A stretch of 64,000 nt of DNA from CBFHWU01 sp965659665 (GTDB lineage Bacteria > Bacteroidota > Bacteroidia > Flavobacteriales > Flavobacteriaceae): contig CBFHWU010000015.1 in the NCBI GenBank assembly GCA_965659665.1, positions 157,954 through 221,953 of the forward strand. The letters run 5' to 3'. Positions 27,991-37,319 of this stretch are shown piece after piece. The notes beneath the pieces were generated by a model. That model was not told where the DNA came from. It searched no databases and saw only the letters and a list, made by a program, of their open reading frames with translations. Position numbers and translations under genes: made by a program. Numbering within the stretch: position 1 is the first letter of the stretch; each line of letters begins with the position of its first letter.

Positions 27991-29838
27991 ATGTACACTT
28001 ATTTTAAGTATGCACTCGCCCTCACATGTCTTTTCACGACCGGTATTTATGCTCAAAGCGAACAACAACTCGATGAAGTTGTAATCACTGACACACGATT
28101 TTCTATTCCTCGAATCAATTCAGGAAAAACGGTAATTAAACTGACTAAAAAAGACATCGAACCTTTTTTAGGACAATCCCTAGGTATTTTACTCAATGCA
28201 CAAAGTGGAATTCATATCAGTGGTTCTACCAACCATGGAGGCCAAGTTCTAAGTTCTTTTATACGGGGAGGAAATAATCGTCAAGTATTGGTTATCATCG
28301 ATGGAGTTCCCGTTAATGATCCCGCTCAAATCGAATCTAACTTTGATTTAAGACTTATCAGTTTGTCCGATATTGAATCCATTGAAATTCTTAAAGGGGC
28401 TTCCAGTAGCCTGTATGGAAGCACTGCTGCAACAGCTGTGATCAACATCAAAACCTCTAAAGCTTATGATAATACTATGCATTTTGATTTTGAAACTCAT
28501 GTAGGAACCAATAACGCTTATGGAGATTCTTCACTCAAACTGAACGACGTTCATCATTATATAAGATGGGCAGGAGGGCTAGAATCGGTTCAATACAGTA
28601 TTGCACTTTCCAAACAAACTCTTGAAGGAATGTCGGCAGTTAAAGGAGAAGAAGATGACCCTGTAGAGCGATTAAATTACAATATACAATTATCAAGCAA
28701 TCTTACTAAAAAACTAAAACTGAATGCGTCTATTCAAAAAGATAATTTTGAAACGTCATATGACGATTCGTTTGGATTTCAGGATGCTGATAATATTTTT
28801 ATTGGATCTCAGCAACGGATTAGTTTACGCCCCAGATATGCTTTGGAAAAAGGAGAGCTGAGCGGCTATGTTTCGTGGTCTGAAACCCAACGAGAATTTA
28901 TTTCTTCTTATCCGAGCGAAAGTGATGCCAAAAGTGTACACGCTGAATTTTTAACGAAGCATCAGCTTTTTAATAATGTGCAAGGATTATTAGGAGTTCA
29001 GTACCAAAAACAAAAGGCAGTATTTGCTGAAATAGAAATTGTTGACCCCTTTTTCAACGTGGTTTATATTTCTGAATTTGGTTTACAAACCCAAATAGGA
29101 GCTCGTCTGAATACCCACAATCAATACGATTCTCAATGGACATTTCATATTAATCCCTCTTACATTGAAAGATTTAAAGGAGGTTATTTAAAACTGTTGA
29201 CCAATTATAGTACTTCCTATATTTCGCCATCTCTTTACAAATTATATAGTTCCTCTTATGGAAACTTAAATTTGGTCCCTGAAGAAAATAGAACCTTTGA
29301 AGTAGGTATTGAATTAGGATTGTCTGATCAATTTCGTTTAGGCGCATTATTTTTTGATAGAAAAGAAGAGAATTTTGTCGATTTTGTGGCATTTAATTTT
29401 GACCCATATATGGCACAATATCGCAATACTCCGCAAGATTTTAAAATACGTGGAGTTGAAATTGATATAGATTTTAGCTTCAGTAAAGAATTAAGTATCA
29501 AAACCAATTATACCTTTACTGAAAAAGTAGATCAAGAACCATTACGCTTACCAAAACACATGACAAATGCTTCTTTGTCGTATCGTTTAGGGAAGAAAAC
29601 GAATCTCACTTTTAATTATCAATTTAAAGACAGCAGGTATGATAATAACGCAAGTTTTACCAGAACAGAATTATCCTCCTATTCCTTATTTGATTTTTAT
29701 TTAAATCATCAACTCCCAATTGATGGGCTAAAAGTATCTGTTGCTATGACAAATATTTTTGATAAAGAATTTACTGAACTTTATGGATTTAATACCAGAG
29801 GACGAAATTTTCGATTGGGGGTATTATATAATCTTTAA
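27991..29838 (+). CDS. TonB-dependent receptor, BtuB-like
   Basis: Outer-membrane active transporter of 615 aa. A signal peptide ends at TTGIYAQ, a TonB box-like LDEVVITDTRF follows, then the plug domain with GSTNHGGQVLSSFIRGGNNR, VLVIIDGVPVNDPAQ and EILKGASSSLYGSTAATAVINI, and a 22-strand-type barrel ending RGRNFRLGVLYNL with a C-terminal region typical of outer-membrane proteins. The upstream cobalamin riboswitch makes corrinoid uptake the likely job. No BtuC/D/F or BtuG genes are adjacent. Confidence 0.93.
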   Translation: MYTYFKYALALTCLFTTGIYAQSEQQLDEVVITDTRFSIPRINSGKTVIKLTKKDIEPFLGQSLGILLNAQSGIHISGSTNHGGQVLSSFIRGGNNRQVLVIIDGVPVNDPAQIESNFDLRLISLSDIESIEILKGASSSLYGSTAATAVINIKTSKAYDNTMHFDFETHVGTNNAYGDSSLKLNDVHHYIRWAGGLESVQYSIALSKQTLEGMSAVKGEEDDPVERLNYNIQLSSNLTKKLKLNASIQKDNFETSYDDSFGFQDADNIFIGSQQRISLRPRYALEKGELSGYVSWSETQREFISSYPSESDAKSVHAEFLTKHQLFNNVQGLLGVQYQKQKAVFAEIEIVDPFFNVVYISEFGLQTQIGARLNTHNQYDSQWTFHINPSYIERFKGGYLKLLTNYSTSYISPSLYKLYSSSYGNLNLVPEENRTFEVGIELGLSDQFRLGALFFDRKEENFVDFVAFNFDPYMAQYRNTPQDFKIRGVEIDIDFSFSKELSIKTNYTFTEKVDQEPLRLPKHMTNASLSYRLGKKTNLTFNYQFKDSRYDNNASFTRTELSSYSLFDFYLNHQLPIDGLKVSVAMTNIFDKEFTELYGFNTRGRNFRLGVLYNL

Positions 29839-29852
29839 GTTAGTTTCTAAAA

Positions 29853-31235
29853 TTATTTAGGTAACGGCAATATAGAACGGCTTGGCTTCAAGTCAAGCTG
29901 TTCGTTAATAAAAAAGGGAATATTATCTGTTGGAGGTTGTATAGCTTTAATTGGTAAAAGATTCATATGTTGTAGGGCTCGTTCCAATAAAGGTTCTGTG
30001 ACCTCCCCTAAAATTCCTAAATTAGATAAATCTTCCAATAATTCAATATCTGGATTAAGACCATTTTCAAAATCAGAAAATCCTACACTGTTTTCAATTT
30101 TGGATGTTATGGGCTGCATAGCGTAAGTATGATTGGGATTAATCTCGTCAAAATCATCATCAATCCAATCTTTAACCATGAAAGAACCCACATTTTTTCC
30201 ATATGTTGTATCTCCAATTTGGATGATGTCTATAAAGGGATTGAGCCCATTAATGATCAACTCACTAGCAGATGCTGTACTTGATGTTGTTAATATGTAT
30301 AGTTTGGGTAATCTAAGCCCTACAGACAGGTTATCAAAAGGATAATCTCGATCAAGGGCGGATTTAATTTTGTTGTTGTGTTCAGATCGAGCAAAAATTT
30401 CACCACTAAACTGCCCTGTAATGAGAGAGGCTAACTTAATAGCGGTATCAACTCGCCCTCCTAGGTTATATCTTAAATCCAATACCAAATTATCTATTCC
30501 AGTGTTAGAAAAATCCCGAAAAACTTGTTCAAGTTCATTTTCAAAATCCGAGTTAAATCCATTGTACATCAAGTAACCCACCTTATTTTGTTGAAGTTCA
30601 ATAACTTTACTAATAAAAATCGGGTTTTCTTGGATTACAGCGGTTACTAAAGTTATTTCTTTTCCATTAAGAAATAACTCATTTCCAACCAAATCACCCA
30701 TGCTTAGGGAATATGTATTTTTTGATGAGCTAAGTAAGTCCCTATAATTATTAATTGTTAAGGGAGTGTCATCTACTTCTAAAAAAATATCGCCTCTTTT
30801 TATTCCTTTGGCCTCCGCATCTGAATCAGCTAAGACATAACGAACATAACCGAACAAACTATTACGATCAGATAAAAGTACAAGTCCATATTCAACTCCA
30901 CTGGTTTTGCTGATACCGACCAGTGAATTTTCGTTTTCATTTACATCATCAATCAGGTAGCTAAATCGATCATTAGTATACAACAAGGATTGAAATAAAT
31001 CTTCAGGACTTTCAGCGGCAGCTAAAAAATCAATGTATTTTTTGTTATTGTTAAATCGATCGTCTGCTAAGTTATTGACGTCTTCTTGCCAGTAATAGTA
31101 AAGGTTGAGGCCTCTCCATATAAAATCTTCGATTTCAAGTCCACGTTCATCAATATCTAAATTATCGTCATCGTCTTTTCCACAACCAATTAAAATAAAC
31201 AGAAAAATAAATAAACATATATTTTTGAGGGTCAT
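29853..31235 (-). CDS. S41-family C-terminal processing peptidase, lipoprotein
   Basis: 460-aa exported serine protease. The signal peptide IFLFILIGCGKDDDDN ends in a lipobox cysteine followed by acidic residues. A PDZ-like region (about 110-190) includes AEAKGIKRGDIFLEVDDTPL. The S41 domain has LVLDLRYNLGGRVDTA and the catalytic serine in TTSSTASASELIINGL (about residue 321); a lysine in TTYGKNVGS is the likely partner. Such proteins trim or degrade exported proteins. It stands alone, with its 3' end 14 bases from the convergent BtuB-like gene. Confidence 0.93.
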   Translation of the reverse strand: MTLKNICLFIFLFILIGCGKDDDDNLDIDERGLEIEDFIWRGLNLYYYWQEDVNNLADDRFNNNKKYIDFLAAAESPEDLFQSLLYTNDRFSYLIDDVNENENSLVGISKTSGVEYGLVLLSDRNSLFGYVRYVLADSDAEAKGIKRGDIFLEVDDTPLTINNYRDLLSSSKNTYSLSMGDLVGNELFLNGKEITLVTAVIQENPIFISKVIELQQNKVGYLMYNGFNSDFENELEQVFRDFSNTGIDNLVLDLRYNLGGRVDTAIKLASLITGQFSGEIFARSEHNNKIKSALDRDYPFDNLSVGLRLPKLYILTTSSTASASELIINGLNPFIDIIQIGDTTYGKNVGSFMVKDWIDDDFDEINPNHTYAMQPITSKIENSVGFSDFENGLNPDIELLEDLSNLGILGEVTEPLLERALQHMNLLPIKAIQPPTDNIPFFINEQLDLKPSRSILPLPK

Positions 31236-31308
31236 AATTTTTTTTATAAAAATAGTAAATTGATATTTAATGTAACAAAAACAATGTCTAGTCGTTTAAA
31301 AGATAAGC

Positions 31309-31860
31309 ATGCTATCTAATTTTATCCCAATGACCGATGATAAGTTTATAAATCTCATTACTCCTTTACAGGACAAGATTTTTAGATTAGCAAAGCGGTT
31401 TTTGATTTCGTCAGATGAATCTAAAGATGCTGTACAAGAGGTGGTGATGAAGATGTGGAATTTGGTTTCAAAAAGAGGAGAGTTGGAAAATTTTGAGGGA
31501 TATACCATGAGAATGGCTAAAAACTATTGTTTGGATCGACTTAAATCAAAGCAGGCTACACATTTGCGTTTGGTGCATAGTCAGTTTGTTGAACATTCAA
31601 CCCAACTTCAACATCAGTTGGAGGTGGAAGATAGTTTGGAATGGATAATAAAACTTACCAAAAACTTACCAGAACAACAACAAGTCATTTTACAGTTACG
31701 GGATATTGAACAATATGATTTTGATGAAATAGCTGAAATACTAGAAATGAAACCAGGAGCAGTTCGAGTAGCTTTGTCTCGGGCACGAAAAACAATACGA
31801 CAACAACTCATAAACATACATCAATATGGAATCAAGGAAGGTTCAACAACTGCTAGATAA
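31309..31860 (+). CDS. ECF RNA polymerase sigma factor
   Basis: Sigma-70 family region 2/region 4 protein of 183 aa. Region 2 includes LAKRFLISSDESKDAVQEVVMKMW and region 4 has LPEQQQVILQLRDIEQYDFDEIAEIL followed by the recognition helix with GAVRVALSRARKTIRQ. The ATG at 31309 is used; an internal ATG at 31330 (MTDDKF) is an equally good start. The gene overlaps by 35 bases the next gene, a membrane protein with anti-sigma layout, and the unit continues into two DUF4252 genes. Confidence 0.93.
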   Translation: MLSNFIPMTDDKFINLITPLQDKIFRLAKRFLISSDESKDAVQEVVMKMWNLVSKRGELENFEGYTMRMAKNYCLDRLKSKQATHLRLVHSQFVEHSTQLQHQLEVEDSLEWIIKLTKNLPEQQQVILQLRDIEQYDFDEIAEILEMKPGAVRVALSRARKTIRQQLINIHQYGIKEGSTTAR

Positions 31861-32263
31861 ATATCTTGAATCTCAGACTTCTCTTGAGGAGGAAGAAACT
31901 CTTAGATCTTATTTTAATTCAAAATCAGTAGATGAAAAATGGGAAGCCTTTGCCCCGTATTTCATTCATACTCATCAGTTGAAAACGATAAATTCCGAGG
32001 GGGATATTGTTTTGAAAAAAAAGCGTTTTTACTCAAAAAAAATAATAAGTGTTGCTTCTGTTGCGGCAGTATTTATCATAGGTTTTCTAACGTTACAGAA
32101 ACAATTTTTTCCTTCTAAAACCCTTAGCCCAAAAGAACAAGTTTATCTCGAATTTAAAGAGAACATTCTTTTTGTTTCTGACCAACTAAATCGAAGTCAA
32201 CAAGGAATATCATATATGAAAGTGATGAACGAATCACCAAAACTTATTTTTAAAACCAAATAA
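31826..32263 (+). CDS. Probable anti-sigma factor, single-pass membrane protein
   Basis: 145-aa protein with a cytoplasmic N-terminal part of about 70 residues (KVQQLLDKYLESQTSLEEEETLRSYF), one membrane helix (ISVASVAAVFIIGFLTLQ) and a short outer part. The N-terminal helix pattern resembles that of Bacteroidota anti-sigma partners, and its start lies inside the end of the sigma-factor gene, implying translational coupling. No zinc motif is seen. The role as anti-sigma factor is inferred mainly from layout and position. Confidence 0.7.
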   Translation: MESRKVQQLLDKYLESQTSLEEEETLRSYFNSKSVDEKWEAFAPYFIHTHQLKTINSEGDIVLKKKRFYSKKIISVASVAAVFIIGFLTLQKQFFPSKTLSPKEQVYLEFKENILFVSDQLNRSQQGISYMKVMNESPKLIFKTK

Positions 32264-32264
32264 A

Positions 32265-32819
32265 ATGAAAAAGAATATTTTAATGTTAATGCTTTTGACC
32301 ACTCCGGTACTGTTGGGTCAATCAATTTTTGACAAATATGAAGTCAATAATGAGGTGTCTTTTTTTTCTATAAGCCCGCGAATGTTTCAGATGCTAGCCA
32401 GTATGGAAATAGAAACATCAGATCCAGAAGCCGATCAATTTTTGAAACTTGTTGCTAATATTGAGAGTTTTAAAGTGCTTAGGACAGATGATGATAATAT
32501 TTCAAAAGATTTCATCAATTGGGTCGACTCGCATAGTAAAAAAGAACGCTTGGAAGAACTTATGCGTGTTCGTGATCAAGGCAATACCGTAAAGTTTTTT
32601 GTTAAAGAAGGAGAACAAAAAAACTATGTTAAAGAATTATTGATGTGTGTTTCTGGTGCTAAGATGGAGGGATTACCAATAGGCTCTGAAAAGCCCCAAA
32701 CAGTATTGCTCATGATTCGTGGTAATATTGCCCTTGATCAAATTTCTCAATTAACAAAGAAAATGGATTTACCTGGGTCAAAAGAGCTAGAAGAACTTAA
32801 TAAAAGTAAAAACCAATGA
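32265..32819 (+). CDS. DUF4252 protein, exported
   Basis: 184-aa protein with a signal peptide (ILMLMLLTTPVLLGQ) and DUF4252-like features: FISPRMFQMLA-type segment near the start, a middle region with IESFKVLRTDDDN and a late VLLMIRGNIALDQISQLTK. The family is common in Bacteroidota downstream of sigma/anti-sigma pairs and its function is not known. It begins 1 base after the anti-sigma gene and overlaps the next DUF4252 gene by 4 bases. Confidence 0.8.
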   Translation: MKKNILMLMLLTTPVLLGQSIFDKYEVNNEVSFFSISPRMFQMLASMEIETSDPEADQFLKLVANIESFKVLRTDDDNISKDFINWVDSHSKKERLEELMRVRDQGNTVKFFVKEGEQKNYVKELLMCVSGAKMEGLPIGSEKPQTVLLMIRGNIALDQISQLTKKMDLPGSKELEELNKSKNQ

Positions 32820-33337
32820 AATATCTACAGATATTGTGTTTAATAATTCTGACCAGCGCATGTAATTCGAATCTGAGTTTACAGCAGTATTTTGTTGAAA
32901 AGTCTGAAGATTCAGATTTTCTAATCGTGGATTTACCAGCAAGTGTTTTAGGACTCTCAGACAATGGTGAACTCAGTGAAGAAGACAAAGAGGCCTTAGC
33001 TTCATTTAAAAAATTAAATATACTTGCGTTTCGAAATTACGAATCCAATACAGAGCAATTAAATGAAGAGTTGAAAACAATTCGAGCTATTTTAACATCT
33101 TACGATGAGTTGATAACTTTTAGAGACCCTCAATTTTCAGGAACGATTTTGGTTCGAGGTCAAGACAATAATTTAGATGAAGTTGTGGTACATGGGATGA
33201 TGTCCGAAAAAGGATTTGTAATCGCTCGAATTCTGGGTGATAACATGCGAGTAGATCGTGTAGCATCTTTAGCTCGTGTTTTGCAAAACGCTGATTTAAA
33301 TACGAATGCATTAAATTCACTTCAAGAGTTGTTTTAA
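32816..33337 (+). CDS. DUF4252 lipoprotein
   Basis: 173-aa paralogue of the preceding protein with a lipoprotein signal (LCLIILTSACNSN, lipid cysteine at residue 16). The C-terminal half (GTILVRGQDNNLDEVVVHG and VIARILGDNMRVDRVASLA) aligns by eye with the end of the upstream DUF4252 protein. Last gene of the sigma-factor operon; its stop overlaps that of purB by 4 bases. Confidence 0.8.
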   Translation: MKYLQILCLIILTSACNSNLSLQQYFVEKSEDSDFLIVDLPASVLGLSDNGELSEEDKEALASFKKLNILAFRNYESNTEQLNEELKTIRAILTSYDELITFRDPQFSGTILVRGQDNNLDEVVVHGMMSEKGFVIARILGDNMRVDRVASLARVLQNADLNTNALNSLQELF

Positions 33338-34677
33338 ATTCCGGTATAGTTAGAGGGAGTAATTTGGTGTAATTCTTTTTTGATGGCTTCACTCACCTTA
33401 AGTGATTCTATAAAATCATGAATAGCATTGGCATCAATTTTTTGATGAGTTCGAGTGAGTGCTTTTAGCGCTTCGTATGGGTGGGGATAGGCTTCTCTTC
33501 GGAGTATTGTTTGGATTGCCTCGGCTACAACCGCCCAATTATTATCTAAATCACGTGCAATACACTCTTCGTTGAGGAGCAGTTTTTCAAAACCCTTGCG
33601 TGTCGATTCAAAACCGATAACACTATGTCCGAAAGGAACCCCTATATTACGTAACACTGTGCTGTCTGTGAGATCGCGTTGAAGCCGAGATATCGGCAAT
33701 TTTGAGGCCAGATGTGTAAAGATTGCATTGGCTATCCCTAAGTTACCTTCTGAGTTTTCAAAGTCGATGGGGTTGACTTTATGAGGCATTGCCGATGAAC
33801 CTATTTCTCCTTCTTTAATTCGTTGTTTAAAATAATCCATCGAAATATAAGTCCATAGGTCTCGATTGAGATCAATAAGAATGGTATTAATTCGTTTTTG
33901 TGTGTCAAACAAGGCAGCTAAATGGTCGTAGTGTTCTATTTGAGTGGTAGGAAATGAATATTTGAGTCCTAATATTTTTTCTACAAAATTAGATCCGAAT
34001 GCTTTCCAATCATAGTTCGGATAGGCAACATGATGAGCATTAAAATTTCCTGTAGCTCCTCCAAATTTGGCAGCAATAGGTATTTGTTTTAATAATTTGA
34101 GCTGTTCTTGGAGTCTTACCACAAATACATTTAACTCTTTACCTAAGCGAGTAGGAGAAGCTGGCTGACCATGGGTGCGTGCTAACATAGGAATATGTTT
34201 ACAGTCATAGGCAAACGCTTCTATTTTTTCGATAAGGTAATCTAGTTTGGGTAGATAAACGTTATTCAAAGCATCTTTAATAGACAATGGGATAGCTGTG
34301 TTATTAATGTCTTGCGAAGTAAGACCAAAATGAATAAACTCTTTGGCTTTACTAATTCCTATCCGATCAAATTCTTTTTTTAAAAAATACTCAACCGCTT
34401 TGACATCATGATTGGTTGTTTTTTCAATTTCTTTGATTTCGTTAGCGTCGTCGAGTGAAAAATGTTCGTAAAGACTTCTTAATTCTTCAAAATAGCTACG
34501 TTGAAAATTTTGAAGTTGTGGAATGGGGCGTTCACATAGGGCAATAAAATATTCCACTTCAACCAAAACACGGTAACGAATTAATCCATATTCTGAAAAA
34601 TAAGTACTCAATTCTTTTGTCTTCGAACGATAGCGTCCATCAATTGGAGTGATGGCATTTAGCCGATTAAGCAACAT
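33334..34677 (-). CDS. purB: Adenylosuccinate lyase
   Basis: 447-aa fumarase/aspartase-superfamily enzyme that acts twice in purine synthesis, on SAICAR and on adenylosuccinate. Conserved blocks are TTNHDVKAVEYFLK, FGLTSQDINNTA, a catalytic-histidine region ARTHGQPASPT and the family signature GSSAMPHKVNPIDFENSEG. The ATG at 34677 fits the conserved LNAITPIDGRY start. It has its own promoter at 34697-34704. Confidence 0.98.
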   Translation of the reverse strand: MLLNRLNAITPIDGRYRSKTKELSTYFSEYGLIRYRVLVEVEYFIALCERPIPQLQNFQRSYFEELRSLYEHFSLDDANEIKEIEKTTNHDVKAVEYFLKKEFDRIGISKAKEFIHFGLTSQDINNTAIPLSIKDALNNVYLPKLDYLIEKIEAFAYDCKHIPMLARTHGQPASPTRLGKELNVFVVRLQEQLKLLKQIPIAAKFGGATGNFNAHHVAYPNYDWKAFGSNFVEKILGLKYSFPTTQIEHYDHLAALFDTQKRINTILIDLNRDLWTYISMDYFKQRIKEGEIGSSAMPHKVNPIDFENSEGNLGIANAIFTHLASKLPISRLQRDLTDSTVLRNIGVPFGHSVIGFESTRKGFEKLLLNEECIARDLDNNWAVVAEAIQTILRREAYPHPYEALKALTRTHQKIDANAIHDFIESLKVSEAIKKELHQITPSNYTGI

Positions 34678-34696
34678 GAGAGGATGTTTTAAAACG

Positions 34697-34704
34697 CAAA
34701 TGTA
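34697..34704 (-). promoter_or_regulatory. -7 promoter element of purB
   Basis: TACATTTG on the minus strand, exact TAnnTTTG match, 19 bases upstream of the purB start. Confidence 0.6.
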
Positions 34705-34719
34705 CGTCTTTGTCTTGTT

Positions 34720-35390
34720 TCTTTAAACACTGTTTAAAAAAACAATAGTCTTTATATTTCGATATAATTTTAGTAATTTTTGTGAATCCAAATTTTTCTT
34801 TCTATCATGACTCGCACACCAAGCTTATTTCAACAAAATCGATTTCTGATGTTAGGGGTTATTTGGGACATTAAGACACTTTTGAGTCCATGTCATGTGT
34901 TGTTGAACTGTTGGAGGTATACCCCTATTTTTTGTACAATCAAGGAAAAATATAGAGATTATAAAGTCGAATCATTTCCATCATAAACTAAAATTTGACG
35001 AGTATTTGCACCCAAGTATTTACATCTTGTGTACGTTGAAATACATTTAATTCTCCTTTTTTTATAATCGATATTAATTCTAGATCATTAGTCGACAAAA
35101 ACAACAGGACCAACATCACCTGGAAATAGATTATTATACCCGTGAAGGTATTCGAATTGACTTTTCCAATCAATGTCTAAGATTTATTGAGCCATTAAAG
35201 TGTAGGAAAAAAAAGATTAACAAAAAAGGTAAAGCGTTATCGAAGGTTAAGATTCTCCTATTTAGGGTTTACTCATATATGTAAAGTTGGGCTTCATAAA
35301 ACCGACTTAACATAAATTAAATCAAATAAAAAAAATAGTTAGTAACAAAAAAACCGCAACAACACATTGGAGTTTTAGAGAATACTTCAG
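34720..35390. other. Long stretch without a recognisable gene
   Basis: About 670 bases in an otherwise gene-dense region. The longest frames are about 60 codons: one on the plus strand from 34807 (MTRTPSLFQQNRF, stopping near 34984) and one on the minus strand at 34988-35173; neither resembles a family I know. Several short frames with ordinary-looking amino acid composition (for example YYTREGIRIDFSNQC around 35130-35175) suggest a gene eroded by frameshifts and stops, but I cannot name it. No tRNA or clear terminator was seen. Confidence 0.4.
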
Positions 35391-36155
35391 CTATCTGCGA
35401 TTTAGAACCTTAAATTCTTCATAACAACCACTGATCGCTTCAAGAATTTGTAAATCATTGGCTGACTGAATAAAACCGTCGGAAAAGTTACAATTTCTTA
35501 AAATTTCATCTAAGTCAACTTTATCTAATTGCAGGAGTTCTTGCAAAGTTTCCCGGTCGTACTTAACAGATAGTAAATCTCTAATTTCTGAATTTTCACG
35601 CATTTGTTTGAGCTTGCGCAATTGATTAGGTTTTTTTCCAAAGAGATTATGTAAAAAATCAAAGGGATTAAAAATTGCACCAACAACATTAGAAATTGCT
35701 CTTGGGCTTCGATTTCCTGCTTCATAGCCTCTTGAGGGTAAGCCAGGAATATTGTAGCGCTGATTGCGGTTAATCGGAACATTCTTAGCATCGATATCTA
35801 AATATCCAGTGAGTTGGTAGGGGCGTACAATCACTTCTTCTAAAGCTAAAGCAAGCTCAGTAAGTTGAAAGGTCGAGTTGGGATATTTAATCAAATCGTT
35901 AGTCACTCTAACTTTAATTGATTTGTATCCTAAATATGAAAAAAATAAAGTGTCGTTTACTTCTGCAGGGATTATAAAAACTCCTTTTTCGTTGGTAATT
36001 GACATACTCACCTTATTGAGATTAATGACATGAACAGCTGATATAGGTTTTTGATCAGAGGCATTTTCAACAACACCCACGACCTCTTGAGCCGACATAT
36101 AAGAACAGGTGAAAAAGGTAAAACCTAATAAAAATTTAAAATTTACGTGTTTCAT
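35391..36155 (-). CDS. Exported protein with carboxypeptidase-like regulatory domain
   Basis: 254-aa protein with a signal peptide (LLGFTFFTCSYMSAQ) followed by a carboxypeptidase D regulatory-like beta-sandwich (VVGVVENASDQKPISAVHVINLNK to TNEKGVFIIPA, about residues 22-100), a domain usually found at the front of TonB receptors. Here it is not attached to a plug or barrel; the rest is a helical region with PNQLRKLKQMRENSEIRDLL. Similar stand-alone proteins are common in flavobacteria, function unknown. It follows rdgB at a distance on the same strand but is transcribed before it. Confidence 0.8.
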   Translation of the reverse strand: MKHVNFKFLLGFTFFTCSYMSAQEVVGVVENASDQKPISAVHVINLNKVSMSITNEKGVFIIPAEVNDTLFFSYLGYKSIKVRVTNDLIKYPNSTFQLTELALALEEVIVRPYQLTGYLDIDAKNVPINRNQRYNIPGLPSRGYEAGNRSPRAISNVVGAIFNPFDFLHNLFGKKPNQLRKLKQMRENSEIRDLLSVKYDRETLQELLQLDKVDLDEILRNCNFSDGFIQSANDLQILEAISGCYEEFKVLNRR

Positions 36156-36228
36156 TTATATTGACCAAAGGTACAAACTAAACTATATTCAACGGGAAAC
36201 AATTAATTTTTATAAGAATTTTAACAAA

Positions 36229-36810
36229 TTAATGTACTGAGTTCAAAAAACGAATCATTTTTGTTACCGCTAAACCCCGATGACTTATCTTGTTTTTTAA
36301 GGAGGAAGGAAGTTCAGCAAAAGTGTTATGATATCCTTCAGGAACAAATAGGGGATCATACCCAAACCCTCCTTTACCTTTCTTGGTAAATACAATTGAT
36401 CCACGAACAATTCCCTCAAAATGAGTTAATTTATTATCCCATATTAACGATATAACTGTTCTGAATTGTGCTTTTCTATTCTCATAAGCTTTTAATTGAT
36501 CCAAAAGTTTTTGAATATTTTGTTCATTATTTTTAGCTTCACCTGCATATCGAGCTGAATGCACCCCCGGAGCTCCATTTAACGCATCTACTTCCAAACC
36601 AGAATCATCTGCGAAAACAGAAGTTTTATACATATTATAAATGTGATTAGCTTTGATATCGGCATTACCTTCTAAGCTTTTAGCAGTTTCCTCAATATCT
36701 TTGTCAAATCCGATATCCTTCAGACTTCGAAGGGCTATTTTAGAGGAAAGCATAGTACGAATTTCATCAATCTTGTTCTTGTTGTGGGAAGCAATAATAA
36801 GTTCTTTCAT
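36229..36810 (-). CDS. rdgB: Non-canonical purine NTP pyrophosphatase (RdgB/HAM1)
   Basis: 193-aa housekeeping enzyme that hydrolyses dITP, ITP and XTP to keep deaminated purines out of DNA and RNA. The start IIASHNKNKIDEI, the active-site block FADDSGLEVDALNGAPGVHS and the C-terminal GFGYDPLFVPEGY and SHRGLAV are diagnostic. Its ATG overlaps the end of rlmH by 4 bases, so the two are translationally coupled. Confidence 0.97.
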   Translation of the reverse strand: MKELIIASHNKNKIDEIRTMLSSKIALRSLKDIGFDKDIEETAKSLEGNADIKANHIYNMYKTSVFADDSGLEVDALNGAPGVHSARYAGEAKNNEQNIQKLLDQLKAYENRKAQFRTVISLIWDNKLTHFEGIVRGSIVFTKKGKGGFGYDPLFVPEGYHNTFAELPSSLKNKISHRGLAVTKMIRFLNSVH

Positions 36811-37280
36811 GCGTGATGGTAAGGTTCGTTTTTAAGAATCGTCATGGCCCGATATAATTGTTCAATTGCAAAAATCCGAACCATTTGATGTGAAAATGTC
36901 ATAGGAGATAGTGATATTTTTTGCTGTGCACGTTCGTATACAGCTGGTGAAAATCCATAGGCTCCACCAATGACATACACGATTGTTTTGGTTCCTGACA
37001 ACATTTTTTTTTGGATATCTTTTGAAAATGAAACCGAATCAACTTTTTTTCCTTTTTCATCCATCAGAATAAGGACTTCTTCCTTTTTGATGTGGGTTAA
37101 CAATCGCTCTCCTTCTAATTTTTTTTGCGTCTCTAATCGCATCCCTTTTGTATTTTTTAGATCAGGAACTACAACAAATTCAAAAGGTAGATAATGATTC
37201 AATCGTTGAAGGTATTCATTGATCCAAAGTTGTAACTCTTTGCGATTGGTTTTTCCAATAACAATTAATTTTATTTTCAC
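36807..37280 (-). CDS. rlmH: 23S rRNA (pseudouridine1915-N3)-methyltransferase RlmH
   Basis: 157-aa SPOUT methyltransferase of the ribosomal large subunit. MKIKLIVIGKTNRKEL opens the protein, LILMDEKGK and the knot motif VYVIGGAYGFSP follow, and the C-terminal SHQMVRIFAIEQLYRAMTI is characteristic. The start codon is GTG at 37280. A consensus -7 element ends only 5 bases upstream (37285-37292), so the message is probably leaderless. Confidence 0.97.
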   Translation of the reverse strand: MKIKLIVIGKTNRKELQLWINEYLQRLNHYLPFEFVVVPDLKNTKGMRLETQKKLEGERLLTHIKKEEVLILMDEKGKKVDSVSFSKDIQKKMLSGTKTIVYVIGGAYGFSPAVYERAQQKISLSPMTFSHQMVRIFAIEQLYRAMTILKNEPYHHA

Positions 37281-37284
37281 TTTA

Positions 37285-37292
37285 CAAAGGTA
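37285..37292 (-). promoter_or_regulatory. -7 promoter element of rlmH-rdgB
   Basis: TACCTTTG on the minus strand, exact TAnnTTTG match, ending 5 bases before the GTG start of rlmH. Confidence 0.5.
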
Positions 37293-37319
37293 AGACGCAT
37301 AATTTATTATTTTCGTGTA

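Noticed and set aside
34988..35173. Minus-strand 61-codon ORF as a gene
   Set aside because: No family, no ribosome-binding site or promoter seen, in an otherwise featureless gap.
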